A stretch of 64,000 nt of DNA. It comes from Amylostereum areolatum (lineage: Eukaryota > Basidiomycota > Agaricomycetes > Russulales > Stereaceae). The DNA lies in contig SAXG01000002.1 in NCBI GenBank assembly GCA_012932865.1, forward strand, positions 1,054,001-1,118,000, in the 5' to 3' direction. How positions within the stretch are numbered: position 1 is the first letter of the stretch; each line of letters starts with the position of its first letter. Below, piece by piece: positions 35,301 through 47,390 of this stretch. Made by a program: the position numbers and the translations under genes. A model generated the notes under the pieces. It did no database searches. It had not been told where the DNA came from and saw only the letters and a list, made by a program, of their open reading frames with translations.

Positions 35301-36200
35301 GAGTTTATCCGCTGTGCGGCACTATCATCGTATCGACTAGCATTACTATGCCGTTCACGCGACCCAATCAAGGACGTTTTCCAGCCAGTGTGCCCACGCC
35401 CAGCCTCTGCGTAGACCAATGAAGCCATGGCATGTGTGGCCACCCGCAGGTATTTGCTTCCTTTGGAGAGCATTCGAGATCTGGCAAGGAGACTAAATCG
35501 ATAGAATGATAAGACCAGCTCCGGGGGCTGCCTCTGGAAAATGGCACGACGCTTTTGTGCGTAACAGCTCGCTTCGGAAATGCGATTGCTTTTTCGTACA
35601 GCGTCATGGACTACTCCGGACCAGACGAAATGACAATCAAACCTTAAAGTCTACTCTCGACTGCGGGTTTCTTCAAGCACGCTCCAATTTCGGCTTTTCA
35701 ACATCTGTGGCCAGGTGGCATACGTCTACACCGCTCGGCGCCATATCACGGCAATGCCCCGGCACAATCGATGCGGCGCTGAGAAGGAACCCCTTTGCTC
35801 ATAATGCACCCGTCCCGCTAAGCCGCTGCCCCCAGCTCTGAGTACAACTAAGGGAGGTATATCTGGCCCAGCATGTGAACACATATATTCAACGGAACAC
35901 TCGTCTGTGCCGCTAATGGTGCTGATTTTGCAGATGCAACACGCATAGCGATCAACTCTCCGCGATGTCCGCACGCCGTCCTTGCGCTGGCCCTCGTTAA
36001 TCAACTCGTCACCGCTACCGTGTAAGCTGGTCCAGGAAAGCCAAGGGCGCGTGAACGAACTCAGGTAAGAATCTGATCTCGTATATACCTCCGAGCACCT
36101 TACGACGGTCGCGTCGTTTCCAGCTCTAGTCTATCTTCTCCCGGCTTCTAAGCTCGCCCAACGCACTCCGAGGCATCCTTATTGCCAGAGCAATGAAACG
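32330..36200. other. Gene-poor block A, left part
   Basis: No recognisable gene is present. Both strands carry overlapping open frames at 32338-33137. The longest is 242 codons on the minus strand, beginning MIPELRHEIEIVDNG and ending ALRLANKL. Another of 240 codons (33505-34227, minus, beginning MVVLRMLPLECSS) has Arg/Cys/Pro/Ser-rich composition unlike a folded protein. TATA-like sequences occur near 33,405. The sequence is CpG-rich with no AT-rich transposon decay. Confidence 0.4.
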
Positions 36201-39200
36201 CCATATCTTTTCGACGGTCATCTATCTACAGTCCATTTTTACACCGCTGACCCGCCCATGCGCGTTTATTTTTACTCGTTGTCGTCGCCCGCTGGCATCT
36301 ACCCTTGCTGATTTTACATCCCTGCGCCCCCGCTTCGAAACCATTGGACGGGAGTCGTCTTTGCCGCCGTCGCCATTCAGTCCGCCTCGCGAGTTGCGAC
36401 TCGAACAGCGATTCCATGTGGACGAGGTCCAGGATGTCGATGAACAGTCAGCGCTGTCGTGCTCGGGGCCGGGCCTTTCATGCCGTCTAACTTTCGTGGT
36501 GCGTATATCCTCGTGCGAGCTGCGCAACGCCTGCAAGAGTGCCGACCTGACTCCATGCGGACATCCATGGGACTCGCAGGGAGTCACTTTCCGCCGGTCA
36601 CGCCACATCCTCTCGTTCACTGTCATCCTCATGGAGCAGGCGCCGACCTCATGACCGAGCCTTGCGCTTGCATGTCCACGCTTCATGCCTCCATCCTCAT
36701 TTGCGTTCACGGCGGCACAGTACGGCACAGTGACAGATCGGTTTAAGTACTTTGCAGACAGAACCACGGGCATCCCACTCCACAACGCGCGGACACTTGA
36801 TCGCGCACCTCTAGGTTATTGACATCGTACAGGGGCCCAGCGGGACGCCGTCCTATTTGAATAGTTGTTCGGAGCAAAGACAACGGCGGCGCCGCAAAAT
36901 GACATTGGGTGTGCACGCGCACGCGCAATAGGCGACAGACGACAAGGCACTTCGTCCCGAACGTATCCAACTCTGTTCACGCAACCCCACCCGAGCGCCC
37001 TCAAGCTTCTCACCGCTCGGATCCTCCCGCAAACTCCCCGCCCGCACGGGAACTTGCGGTGGACGCGCCCACACAGGTCCACATCTGGTCCAAAACGCTT
37101 GTCTTGAACCGCGCTACAGTAGGACCCAGAAGCAAGGCAGCCGTCCCCGGGCGAGGGGGCGGGGTTCCGTGGAGCGCGCGACGCGGCGTTCTGCGCGGGG
37201 TTTAGCACAACTTTGTCGGCGCTCGGAGGTTTGCTAGGGGCTGGTGCTGTTGGCGGCTGGGCGCGCAAAAGGGACGACGGCTCGACATGCGACAATGCAG
37301 ATACGGTCGTCCGAACGGTCGTGGGCGAGGCGGGAGAAGATGCGATGCGATGTCCTTGATTAAAATAGGATGGACTTGGTCGAATATCGCAGCCTCACAA
37401 GCGTGAATGCGAGCCTCACCTCACTTACTAATATGATACGTCCCGACTCGTTCGAACTCCCACAGGGCCAGTGCAATGCGGGGCCCCGCGGGGAGGTAAG
37501 ATGTGATCCACGCAGTATACGATTGGTTTCATTATTGCGATGCCGTCAGAACGCCATCACGGGCAGCGCAGCCGCTAGAAGCGCGTTGCAGCAGCCACGA
37601 CTGTGCGGGTCGAAGAGTGGCTTGCCGTACGGTATTCATTTGCGGGTGCCTCTGTTGAGACCAAGGGGCCTTCAGCACTTCAGTGTGTGAACGCCGCGTG
37701 TCTGCACCGAGTACGACCGAAAAGCGACCCTGCATACATCAGTCCAGAAGGCGACGAGGATGTGCGTACCACAGACTAGAAGACGCAAGGGCATTGTGTG
37801 TATTGGGACCCTCACCATTGGTGTCACGATCCTCTGTACTTGCCGACTCAGAACGTCCAACGGTGCGTTTGGTGGCGGCACCGGCACCCATGATCAGCTG
37901 CAGGAGGCAGAACCAAACAGCCTTACGAAGCTCTCTCCGCGTGTGGCGGGGACTGGGACCACCTGTCCGGACGTCCCGAGGACAAATCTATGAGTTACCT
38001 TAATTGCGGACGCCGTCTCTCCTGACAGCTACTCGGACGTCCTCTTCGCGCGATCCGTCGACATCCCGAGGCGGAAACAGCGAGCTTGAGCGCAGATAGA
38101 GGGCGACGCGCGAGTTGAAGTCATTTGAGCGCGCCGAGGACTCCGTGCGTTGACAGAGATTCGAGAGATCCCGACGTGGCAACGTCGACGGTGGCGTGTG
38201 GAATATGCCGAAGCAAAAGGGGCTAAATATTGTGAGCTGGAGGCACGAACAAGTGAAGAGAGGTCAGCGGACGACCTGCATTAGCCTTTTGGGGGGGAGG
38301 GGCACTGTGATGCGGCGACACGCTGGCGCTCGCGGGAGGGAAATATATCTGTAACTGTATACAAAGTTGCGGGCTTCGTGGGCGACTAGGGCGCGTTCTG
38401 TGTTCCAAGATAGCCCATTACAGGCGGTGCACGGAGAAGGGAATGCACGTGGGTGCAGAGCCATGACACCAGCTGGACGTTTGTCAGTGAGAACATGTTT
38501 CGTGGATGTTGGCAAAATCTAAAGTTAGAGATAAATACATCACGCACAAAGGGAGTGATGGATGGATAAGCCGCCCGAGCTGAAACCAGTCGCGGCTGAA
38601 GTAGGATACGATCTGCGGTCCCCATCCTCTGGACAGTAAATGAACTGACGGTTCTGGATGCCGGGATGATGGACGGCGGTATAACAGTGATATAGTGTGA
38701 GGTGAAAAACGCTGCGCATCGTTTCATGAGAGGACGGAGCCTGTAAAGGAGGTACGCAAGAGACTCAAACTTGATGCATCGTGAGCAAAAGTTCGCCATA
38801 CCCTGCCGTTGTGTCCACTCGGCCAGCTATCGCACACGATCACGAACAGCCAGAAAACTTGCCGCCACCGCGTATGACGTCACCGCCTGCGCAACTCCAG
38901 ACATTACACTGGTCAACACGGCATCCGACGTAAACACTAACAAAACGCACCTTCCGACGCGTCCCAAGGAGTACACCTACGATTTCCACGATTTCCACGC
39001 GACTGCCGCGTGGGACGCTTCCGAGGGTCGGCTCCAAAAGAGAGTTGACGAAGTTCTTCAGTTCGTATATTCTCCCGGTTCTTCCGATTCTCACCCTCAG
39101 AACTTGGGAAGCCGGCGGCATACTACAGCCTGGACCCTGTAGAACAAGAAGCGGCATCAGATTGGTGTACGAAACCCCGGTGGATGGAGAGGGCGGGGCC

Positions 39201-40600
39201 GAGAGACGGGGATCACCCTCACCTTGCCCAGAGGTCGATTTTGCCTGGGCAGCGCGCGATGTGGCACGGCGACGATGCAGCAAAGTGTACACGGCAGAGC
39301 GACACGGGCCATCACATAGAGCTATACACTTCCGATGAAACGAAAAGGAAGTAGTCCCGCCGAAACTGAGGTCTCCGAGAATCCTCGAAACTGCATGTGA
39401 CAGGATCACGGTGACTGAAAAACCTGCAAGCCAGTTGAGTCTCCGTGAAACTTCGACGACACCGGCGTGACCGCGCACCTGTTCAACGGTATACGATTTG
39501 CCGGCCGAGGCTAACGTCTTTCTAGTCAAGGACCAACAAGAGTGATGTCCTGCATGACGTCCAAGTCTGCAAGTCCGTGTACCCTTCAATCCCTGTCCCA
39601 CGGAAACAGATCTAGACCACAAATGAACTACTAATACACCAAATTAGTAGCCTGTTTGGACGTTCGACGTTCAGTAGTAGACGGCGCGATTGCAACGACA
39701 GCAGCCCAGCCCAACTGTCGAAGCGACCACCGGTTCGTCGGATATGATCGTGACTTTCCTCGCCGTCCAGCGCTTCCATCCCGTACCAGAGAATGCGGGG
39801 ATTTCTCGGGGTTTCGCCGAATTCCATCATGGCTCCTGAACGGAAATGCAGGTGGCAGTGGGAAGCCCATCATCCCATGCCGTCAGCGCTCCACTCATTC
39901 AATGTCGCCAGTGGGCTTCGTATACTTATGACAGACCGACGACAGCCTGGAGGCAGTCGACATTTCGCGCCGACCAATGCGGAGGGATCCTAGACTGATT
40001 TACGAAGATGCCAGCTTCGTCAGGTCCAGAGTCGCGACGTGCGCACAGTGTGGCGAGCCCTTTTCGCGTTTGGTACGTCGCCTCGCCGGAACGTCGTCGA
40101 TCCACGGCGTTCGAGAGCGTCCGTCCGTCTCACCTCAACCTCCAGGTAGAAAAATCAGACACCAACAAGAATGACAGCGATTAGCTCACCCCGACCCTAC
40201 CAGACCGACGGAACGTTCACGGACCTCCTTGCTCCTGCGGGGATTTTTTTTTGCTCCAAAACACACGGGAGGAACACGTCTCGCGATAGCGGTACGACGG
40301 AACGTCGGACAAAGGCTTGGCGGGGAACAAACGAGGGAGGGGCGCACACCGGACCAGGATGAAATTTCGCACTTGGAGGCGGGGCGTGCCCGCTGACCTG
40401 CTCCAACACGGCCATGGCACGGCAACCAACTCCAAGGTAAGTATCCGTGACATGGTCCGAACGCGGGCGCGATAAATCGGAATGGAGGAGCGCAAGGTCC
40501 GATGTGAGAGGGGCAGAGCAGGAGGGGCAGAGAGACGACACTCGTACCGCTTTTCGGAGGGTCGTCGAGGTCCGACTACACGCGTATGCGGGGCGAATTC
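36201..40600. other. Gene-poor block A, middle part
   Basis: Unassigned open frames only. The longest lies at 38840-39622 on the minus strand, about 260 codons, ending GGGKFSGCS. It has no ATG in its first 150 codons, so it would need an upstream exon. Opposite it, a 122-codon frame from an ATG at 38774 contains TYDFHDFHATAAWD. Neither matches a family I know. No repeats longer than microsatellites are seen. Confidence 0.35.
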
Positions 40601-43600
40601 CGTCCCGGTTAAAATTTAAGTTTGGTCTCCTCGCAGGGCGCAGAGGGGGGAGGGGGAGGGGGGGGTAGACGGGGGGGGGGGGATAGACGAAGAAATGACG
40701 TTTGTGTATTTGGAGGACCAATTGACTTGCTTTGAACGTGTGTATGGAAATAGCCGCACGACTGTAACGAACGAGCGAACGACATCAGTCAAACGCTCTT
40801 TTCCGAGAAGAGAGAATAGAACAAATACCCCACCTTTTCCTGCTGAAGCTCCAGCTGCTGGCAGCGGATACCAGACAAACCCTCGACGTGCATTCTACAT
40901 CCCACCATATTGGGCGTCGCGGAAAAGGGGGCGGGGCGCAGTACCTCGGAACTCTGGGACGGCGAGCGAGCGGCTCCGCTCGTCATGTTTACCCTTGCGA
41001 AACCGAACCTGGCGGACCTGGAGGCAAGTTACGACGAGGGCAGTATCTTTCGACTCCAACGACATCTGTCGTTAGTGGCGACTCCGGTCTTGCGTCGTTC
41101 GTATTTCTCCTCGTCTATGACGAGTGATCGCCGGAGGGCAAAGGTCGCGAGGAACCGACTCTAACGTCGGCGCAGGGATCAAGGTGTGTCCATCGCAATA
41201 GGGTCCCATATAAATCAAGGTGTGCCCGGCCATGGATCGGCGACGCTGCCCAAGCGGGCGCGTGCCACAGCCTGCATCTCACGCCTCCTGAACGGCCTGA
41301 GCCCCTCGACCGACCGTCCATGATGCCCGGTCCTGGCTGCATGAAACCCCGCGTCGCAGGAAGGTTTGACCCTCTAAGGCGTCTCTAGCCGTCGTGCCAA
41401 TGGAGCACCAGCTGTATTTTGAATCGTGGTCGACGATGTCCTGGGACCTGGGTATGCTGAGGACTGCTGGCAGCTGCGTCGACTGCTTTTTCTGGAACGC
41501 TAGCGGAGTCTGTCTTCGTCCGACACGCCACGCCACGCCTCACCCACCCGACTTCCCGCCCTCGAGGTGAACTTGGGGTTGGATTGTGGCGTGCCAAATG
41601 CCAGTATGCCGCCTGCGCACCGTCCGGCTATGCTGAGCCACGGGATAATTACACGGGAAGCTGCGTCCTGGAACGGCGTGGAACCGGCAGCGCGAACATG
41701 CTTTAAAAACACACCCCATCCTTGCCCCATCCGCGACGGTCTCGGGAGGAGCGGGGCTGCGGAGCGGGGATCGGGAATCCGAGTCGGGACGGGTGGGTAC
41801 AGCGCCCCTCCGCCCCCTTCCCGAGACCACGAGCGGAAGCAAAAAAAAAACAATCCGTGCGTAGTAGTATGCCCTACGGCCGTCCTGCGCCGCCACCAGT
41901 CCTGATTTTGCTCTATCACGGTCCTGGGCGATGACGTTGGAACTGGACGAGGGGGGGGGAGCCTGACGGGTAGATCTGCGCTAGGCATCGCGCCCCCAAA
42001 TCGCCAGTGGCGTTGGGACACCTCGCACTCTGATTTTTCGAAAATGAAGTGGAGCTCGTGTGCAGAATCGGTTGAACGCCTCGAGGTGCGACGGGCGAAG
42101 GATCGCGGGCGGCGGGCCATACGCTGGAATGGAATGGAATGCGGACGCGATGTCGCGTGAGCGTTTGGGCCGTTAGCTTGCTTGTTCAATGTTAGAGCCC
42201 CCCAATAATGCTCGTCCGCCCGCGAACGCCTTGGAGTTGATTGAACGTTGTGGTATGGATGACCGCCGCCGCCGACGCGACGCGGACGCGCCTCACCGCG
42301 CGCGGGCCCGAATCGACCATAGCACGACGGCATTCATACTTGTATGGACGCCCGCGAACTGGCAACTTGAACGTTAAACCAACAAGATCGCGATCGTATA
42401 TGACCACCTGAGACACCGCCGACCGCCAGCATTCAGTTCAAGCAAACGCACCCACCAGCGCGCGAGAGTACGCCGACAGGTCCGCCGCCGGTGACACATC
42501 GCCTAGACCAGCAAGGTCAACGGTCCCATTCGCAGCGCGTGCGCGGGTACCCCCGTCCCTGGAACTAATTGACCAACGGGGTCAAAAAGAAAAAGGCCAA
42601 AGTCAGGACCCGCGCTCGACTTTAGTAGGGGCCGAGACCGCCCACGATGACGCACCGACGCTATTGGATCCAACACCCCCCGCCTCGCGCCATACGAGTG
42701 AGACAATCGGGAAGGAGGGGGGGAACGAGGAAACGGCGCGGTGGCAGTCGTGTGATTGGAGGGGTTGGAAAGTGAGACATGGGGGCGTCTTCTGTTTTCT
42801 TTTTTTTCAAAGTCGCGCGATGCGATGGGAGGGCCTGGAACTGGAATGACAGAGGGGACCGGGGGAAGGTTGCGGTTGACGTTGGGCCCGAGCTCGCGGT
42901 TGGCCGTTTCTTTCCGCGCTGAGGCGATGATATCACCCGGACGGCGACTCTGCTCCTCCACCGCGACATATATTGGCAGTTGCGCTGAACCACCTCCTCC
43001 CACCGTATGACGTCGACTTTGCCCTGACCGTGCCATCCTGGTCCATTCACCGTTTACCCCACTCACTCACTCTCCAGACGTCTCCCCACAGAACTTGCCA
43101 TGGACTTACCGGGCGTGGGTCCTGTGCTCTTGCTCCTGCTCGATTCCTTCTACAACGTCGGTCGACGCTGCTTGACTTCCCGCCTCGGCCCTCGACCGCT
43201 GGTTGGCTCCAAACGCCGAAAAGAAGCTATGTGCTAGTCGTCAGCGCGTCAGCACACACCACCGAGATACCCTTCGCCTCTTCATCGGCGCTCCGACCGC
43301 GACGAACGCCTTCGAAGAAAATAAACGGGGAGGGGAGGGGGTTCCAGACTCTGAATCGCCTCGCCAAGCGATCGAGGGTGTGCGTGGAAGAAGGGATTAG
43401 ACATTAGAGTATCAGCCTTTTCCCCCCCTCCCCCGGGCCCCCCCTTCCGCTGCTTCGCTTCGCTTACCGGGGACTCGAAAGACGACGAAGACGACGGGTC
43501 ACGGCGAGGGGGAACTCGCGGGGCAGATCGTCGGGGCCACGCGGATAGATGGGTGTGGCAACGAACTTTTGCAAAGTCAAAACGAATCCACCAGCGCGAA

Positions 43601-45767
43601 TTTATGTAAAGATCCAGAGATCCCCGCCCCGGGCGCGTACGTACGAAGGACCTCGCCGACCGCGCGCGACGATCCCGAACCCGCCAATGGGAAACTCGCC
43701 CATAACACTTCACTTCCGCGGCCCAACCGCACGCGCCCGTTTAACGTTTACGGTTCGGTGCCACAACGTCGCGCGCGCGTTTTCGGAGTCGGTCGGTGTA
43801 TGTATGTACAGCAGCGTTGCGTGCGGTCATCGACCCCCCAGCGAAGGGGGCCATTCCCAGTGTCCCACCCCCGTGTTAATGCAAACGCAAGCGGGCGCTT
43901 GTCCGGGTCCCGACAGACGCCCACGTGGGCGGGTAAGCCTCCGCCTTCGCCTCCGCCCTCGCCCTCGTCGACCGCGTAAGCACGCAGGAAACGATCGCGC
44001 ACAGAGCGACGTGATTGCGTCGCGCACGCGAGGAGAGGACGTCCTGACTCCTGATCGCCCCCGCTTGCACTTGCACTTGCAAGTTGCATGGAGAGTGAGG
44101 GTCCCTGCCTCACGCGCTGCGATCGTCGATCGAGCTCACGCCGCCGCCGCGCGACGATAATCATCACGGTCGTAAGCACGCGGCCGCAACCGGGACGTCG
44201 CACGCGGGTTGACACCTACACGAGCCCACAACGTGCGGGGAAGGACGGTGACCTGACCACCCAACGACAACGACAGCTGCCTCCCGCAGAACCAAGAACG
44301 TCCACTCCCCCCCGGGGTCCATCCTCCTCGCAAGCACGTGCGTACGAACACCAGCAGCTCCCATTCGACGTTCCCCGTCGAGACGCACACGAGGTGCGGT
44401 GAAGGTTCAAGAACGCGTCGAGCGCACGAACGTAAGTGAACCGTCCCTCACACCTCATATTAACGCCCGCCCGAAGCCCAAGGGCATCTGCAAAAACCCG
44501 TGTGTCCTCGGGGATCCGCACGCGGCGGGCAGGGGGACGGCGCACCAACGATATCCCCCCTCCCTGCCGAACTCTCAGACTCCAACGACCACAATCCTAT
44601 ACGCGGCCTCCCCAAAGCGGTCGGCGCGCGCGCACGCGACGTCCCGTAAACACGTAAACGCCGCTCCCCTCGATAAGATCCCATCGACTCGAGCCCTGCC
44701 GTCCCACCGCACCACCCAATCCGCGCTCCTTCCGACTCGGATCCGCGCCGAACCCCGGCATCCATCCTCGCCCCCCGGCCCATCCTTTTCCCCCCGCAGA
44801 GCTGAAAGCACCACTCGATCCCGATCCGAAACCGTTGCGCGAGTGCGCACGGCGCAACCAGGTTCAAGCTTCCAGGCAAGCTGCTGCTGCGCCCCGAGGA
44901 TGGGTCGGAGGGGAAAGCGATTCCAATGCGATGCTAGTTGTTACAGCGGTATATACACATAATACTACACAGACGCACACACCCGGTGGGTATCATCTGA
45001 ACGAGGCACCAAGAAACTTGAAAGACGGAGAAACCGAGAACGCCCGTGCAGAAACAGCGTACATTGATCGTGACAGAACATCCAAGAGACGACGAGAGAC
45101 GAAGACAACGGAAGGAGGGGACAGACGCAACGGACCCAGTAGTAAGCGACGCGTAGAGTAGGAAAATGAGGACGAGGAGGCAGCGGGTAGAAGGCGGTGG
45201 ATGGGCGCGACGAGCGAGCGTACTAGGATGGAGTGGTCCAGGGGCGTAACGTATTCACAGAGAAATATTAGTACACGTAAGGAGAAAGAAAGAGAGAAAA
45301 AACGTTATGCACATGAAAAACGGATAAGCGATGGGAGGGAGACGACGACGACGACGATGAAAGTGGTAAAAGTACATGATGTACAGACAAGGTTGCGAAC
45401 AGACGTGGGCAATAGATGACGTATACTTTTGCGAAAGAGACAGACATGGCAATGAGGGAGGCGTCGCGGGGGAGGCGTAGGCGGGCCGACACAGAAACGA
45501 TCCACCGGGAGGAAGGGGGGCATGCGTGGCGTGAGGATGACGTGGGACGGGGGGAGCGCGTGGATCGGGGAATGGAGGATGCGATGGGGGATGCGAAATG
45601 CGATGGGTGAATAGGATACGGGATAGCATTGGGTGTGGATCGAAGCGATGTGCGGCCGGGCCTGGTATCGAGTGTGCGGGGTATGGAAATGTGCTGAGGA
45701 GGAATGGACGGAACAGAGCGAGCGAATGCGAGGAGAACAGACAGCGTGCAGGAGACAGTCCCGCCGA
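40601..45767. other. Gene-poor block A, right part
   Basis: GC content rises to the right. A G-tract cluster lies near 40,640. A small frame from an ATG near 43,100 (MDLPGVGPVLLLLLDS, 45 codons) is hydrophobic at its start but has no other support. From 45,250 to 45,767 the minus strand is pyrimidine-rich and is probably the 3' UTR of the Ecl1-type gene. No gene family is recognised. Confidence 0.4.
40637..40682 (+). repeat. G-tract cluster, potential G-quadruplex
   Basis: Successive runs of six, five, eight and about twelve guanines are separated by one to five bases (A, A, TAGAC). Such spacing is compatible with a G-quadruplex on the plus strand. It is not inside any recognised gene. Confidence 0.7.
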
Positions 45768-47390
45768 TCAATGGCGGACTTCCTTGCCAGGGAAGAGGAA
45801 CAGCCGTTTCATTGTGGGCTCGACCTCGACCTCGACCTCGACCGTCCGGGCGACGCCGTCCACAACCTGGCGTTCGTAGCGCTTCTCCTTGCGCTTGGGC
45901 ATGGGCATGATGTCGTACGTCGGTACGTTGTCGTAAGACCACGAGCGGGCTGGAAGAGGCACGGCGTTAGCATCAAGCGAGAAAGAGAAGGAGTTGAAAG
46001 GACGCACTCTCGACGACAGGACGCTTCGGCTTCTCCTCCTCGTCGCTAAAATCGCTGCCGTAGCGACTGAGCGGGCTGCGGGTCGAACCGCTGCGCCAGC
46101 TTTTGCTGGAGACGGAGGCGGTGTCGGCGGAGGAGTACGATGAGGGCGTGCGCACGAGAAGCTGGACGTTGGGGACAAGGAGTTTGCCCTCGGCGCCCTT
46201 CTTGACGAGGCTGCGTGTTGTTACAGGGAGGCTCGAAGCTTGACCGCTGTACATGGACGAGCGCGAGTCGGTGCGACGAGCGAAGGTGAGGGGGTAGTTG
46301 AGGAGCTCGTCGGAGGTGGTCGCGCGAGCCATGGCGGGCGCGGTCGGGGTCGAGTTCTCGGAGAGGGTGGAGTAAACACCGGTGGAGCGGTGGGGCGATG
46401 CGGCGAAGGAGTTGTAAGCGCGAGGGCGCTCGTCGACCTTCTTGAGGTCACGGCCGATGCTGTCCTTTGGGGAGGAGAAAGAGTAGACGGAGGCTCTCCA
46501 AGCATCGGAACCGTCTGTCCACCCAGGGATCGGCTTGCGCTCCTGAGGAGGCTCGCGGAAACCATGAGACGAACGCTTTTGGGGCGGGGGGCAGAGGGCC
46601 TCCTTGATGCGAGCGGCGGCCATCATGACGCCGGACGAGTACTGCTCGTCAAGGTTGGGGGTGGGCTCGGGTTGTGAAGGGGCGGGCATGGGAGGGCGGT
46701 AGGGGAGGGGGGGGAAGTCGTATATGCGAGCGAGGGCGCCGACGCTGGGGCCGAGAGAATCCCAACCTGCGGCCAAGTAATCGGGAGCTTGAATGCCGTC
46801 GATGGAATCGGGGGAAGAGGAGGTGGAGGTGGATGCGGTGGACTCGGAGTCGTCGCCGATGGAGGACGGGGGGTGGGAGACGGGGTGGGCGGTGTGGGGG
46901 GAGGTGAGGTGGGGATCGCGGTTGGGGTTGAAATCGCCGCTGTCGAGGTCGGCGAGGCGGCACTCGTCGGAGCAGTAGAGGGGGGTGGGGTCCTGGTCGA
47001 TGACGGTGCGGTGCTTGATGGGGACGGGAGCGGAAGAGGGGAGGGCGGGAGCGTCTTTGGCGGAATCGGGGCGTTTGATGGTGCCGTTGGGCTTGACGCG
47101 ACCGGTTCCGCGAACGAGACCGCCTGGGCCGCGAGCGCGGACGGTGCCCTGCCTGCGTGAGGGGCGTGTGGGGGGAGCGGGGGCGTTGTCGGCTGGAGAG
47201 GAGAAAAGAGTGAGCGGGGAGGGGGCGGGGGCGGTGGAAGGGGAGACTCACGTGAGGAGGAGGTGGGAGAGGGCGGGGGGGCGGGGGCTTGTTGTGGCTG
47301 AGTGGCGGAGGGGTAGACGGGGACGAGGAAGCGTTTGGGAAGGATCTGCCTGCTGCAGACCGGACACCAAGAAGTATCGAGAGGATCCAT
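45768..47390 (-). CDS. Large protein with Ecl1-type zinc-binding motif
   Basis: This encodes about 500 residues in three or so exons. The N-terminus begins MDPLDTSWCPVCSRQILPKR, and after a Pro/Ser-rich linker it has PLYCSDECRLADLDSG. The pair CPVC ... YCSDEC is the cysteine pattern of Ecl1-family zinc proteins (S. pombe Ecl1 extends chronological lifespan). The rest is Ser/Pro/Arg-rich and mostly disordered: RTPSSYSSADTASVSSKSW, LSRYGSDFSDEEEKPKRP. It ends with a more ordered block YDNVPTYDIMPMPKRKEKRY and a Val-Glu repeat from a (CTCGAC)n tract, then LFLFPGKEVRH. The start is the first ATG, next to the cysteine motif. Regulatory function is inferred from the motif only. Confidence 0.75.
45819..45842 (+). 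repeat. (CTCGAC)n repeat inside coding sequence
   Basis: Four near-perfect hexamers encode an alternating Val-Glu tract near the C-terminus of the Ecl1-type protein on the minus strand. Length changes here would stay in frame. Confidence 0.85.
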
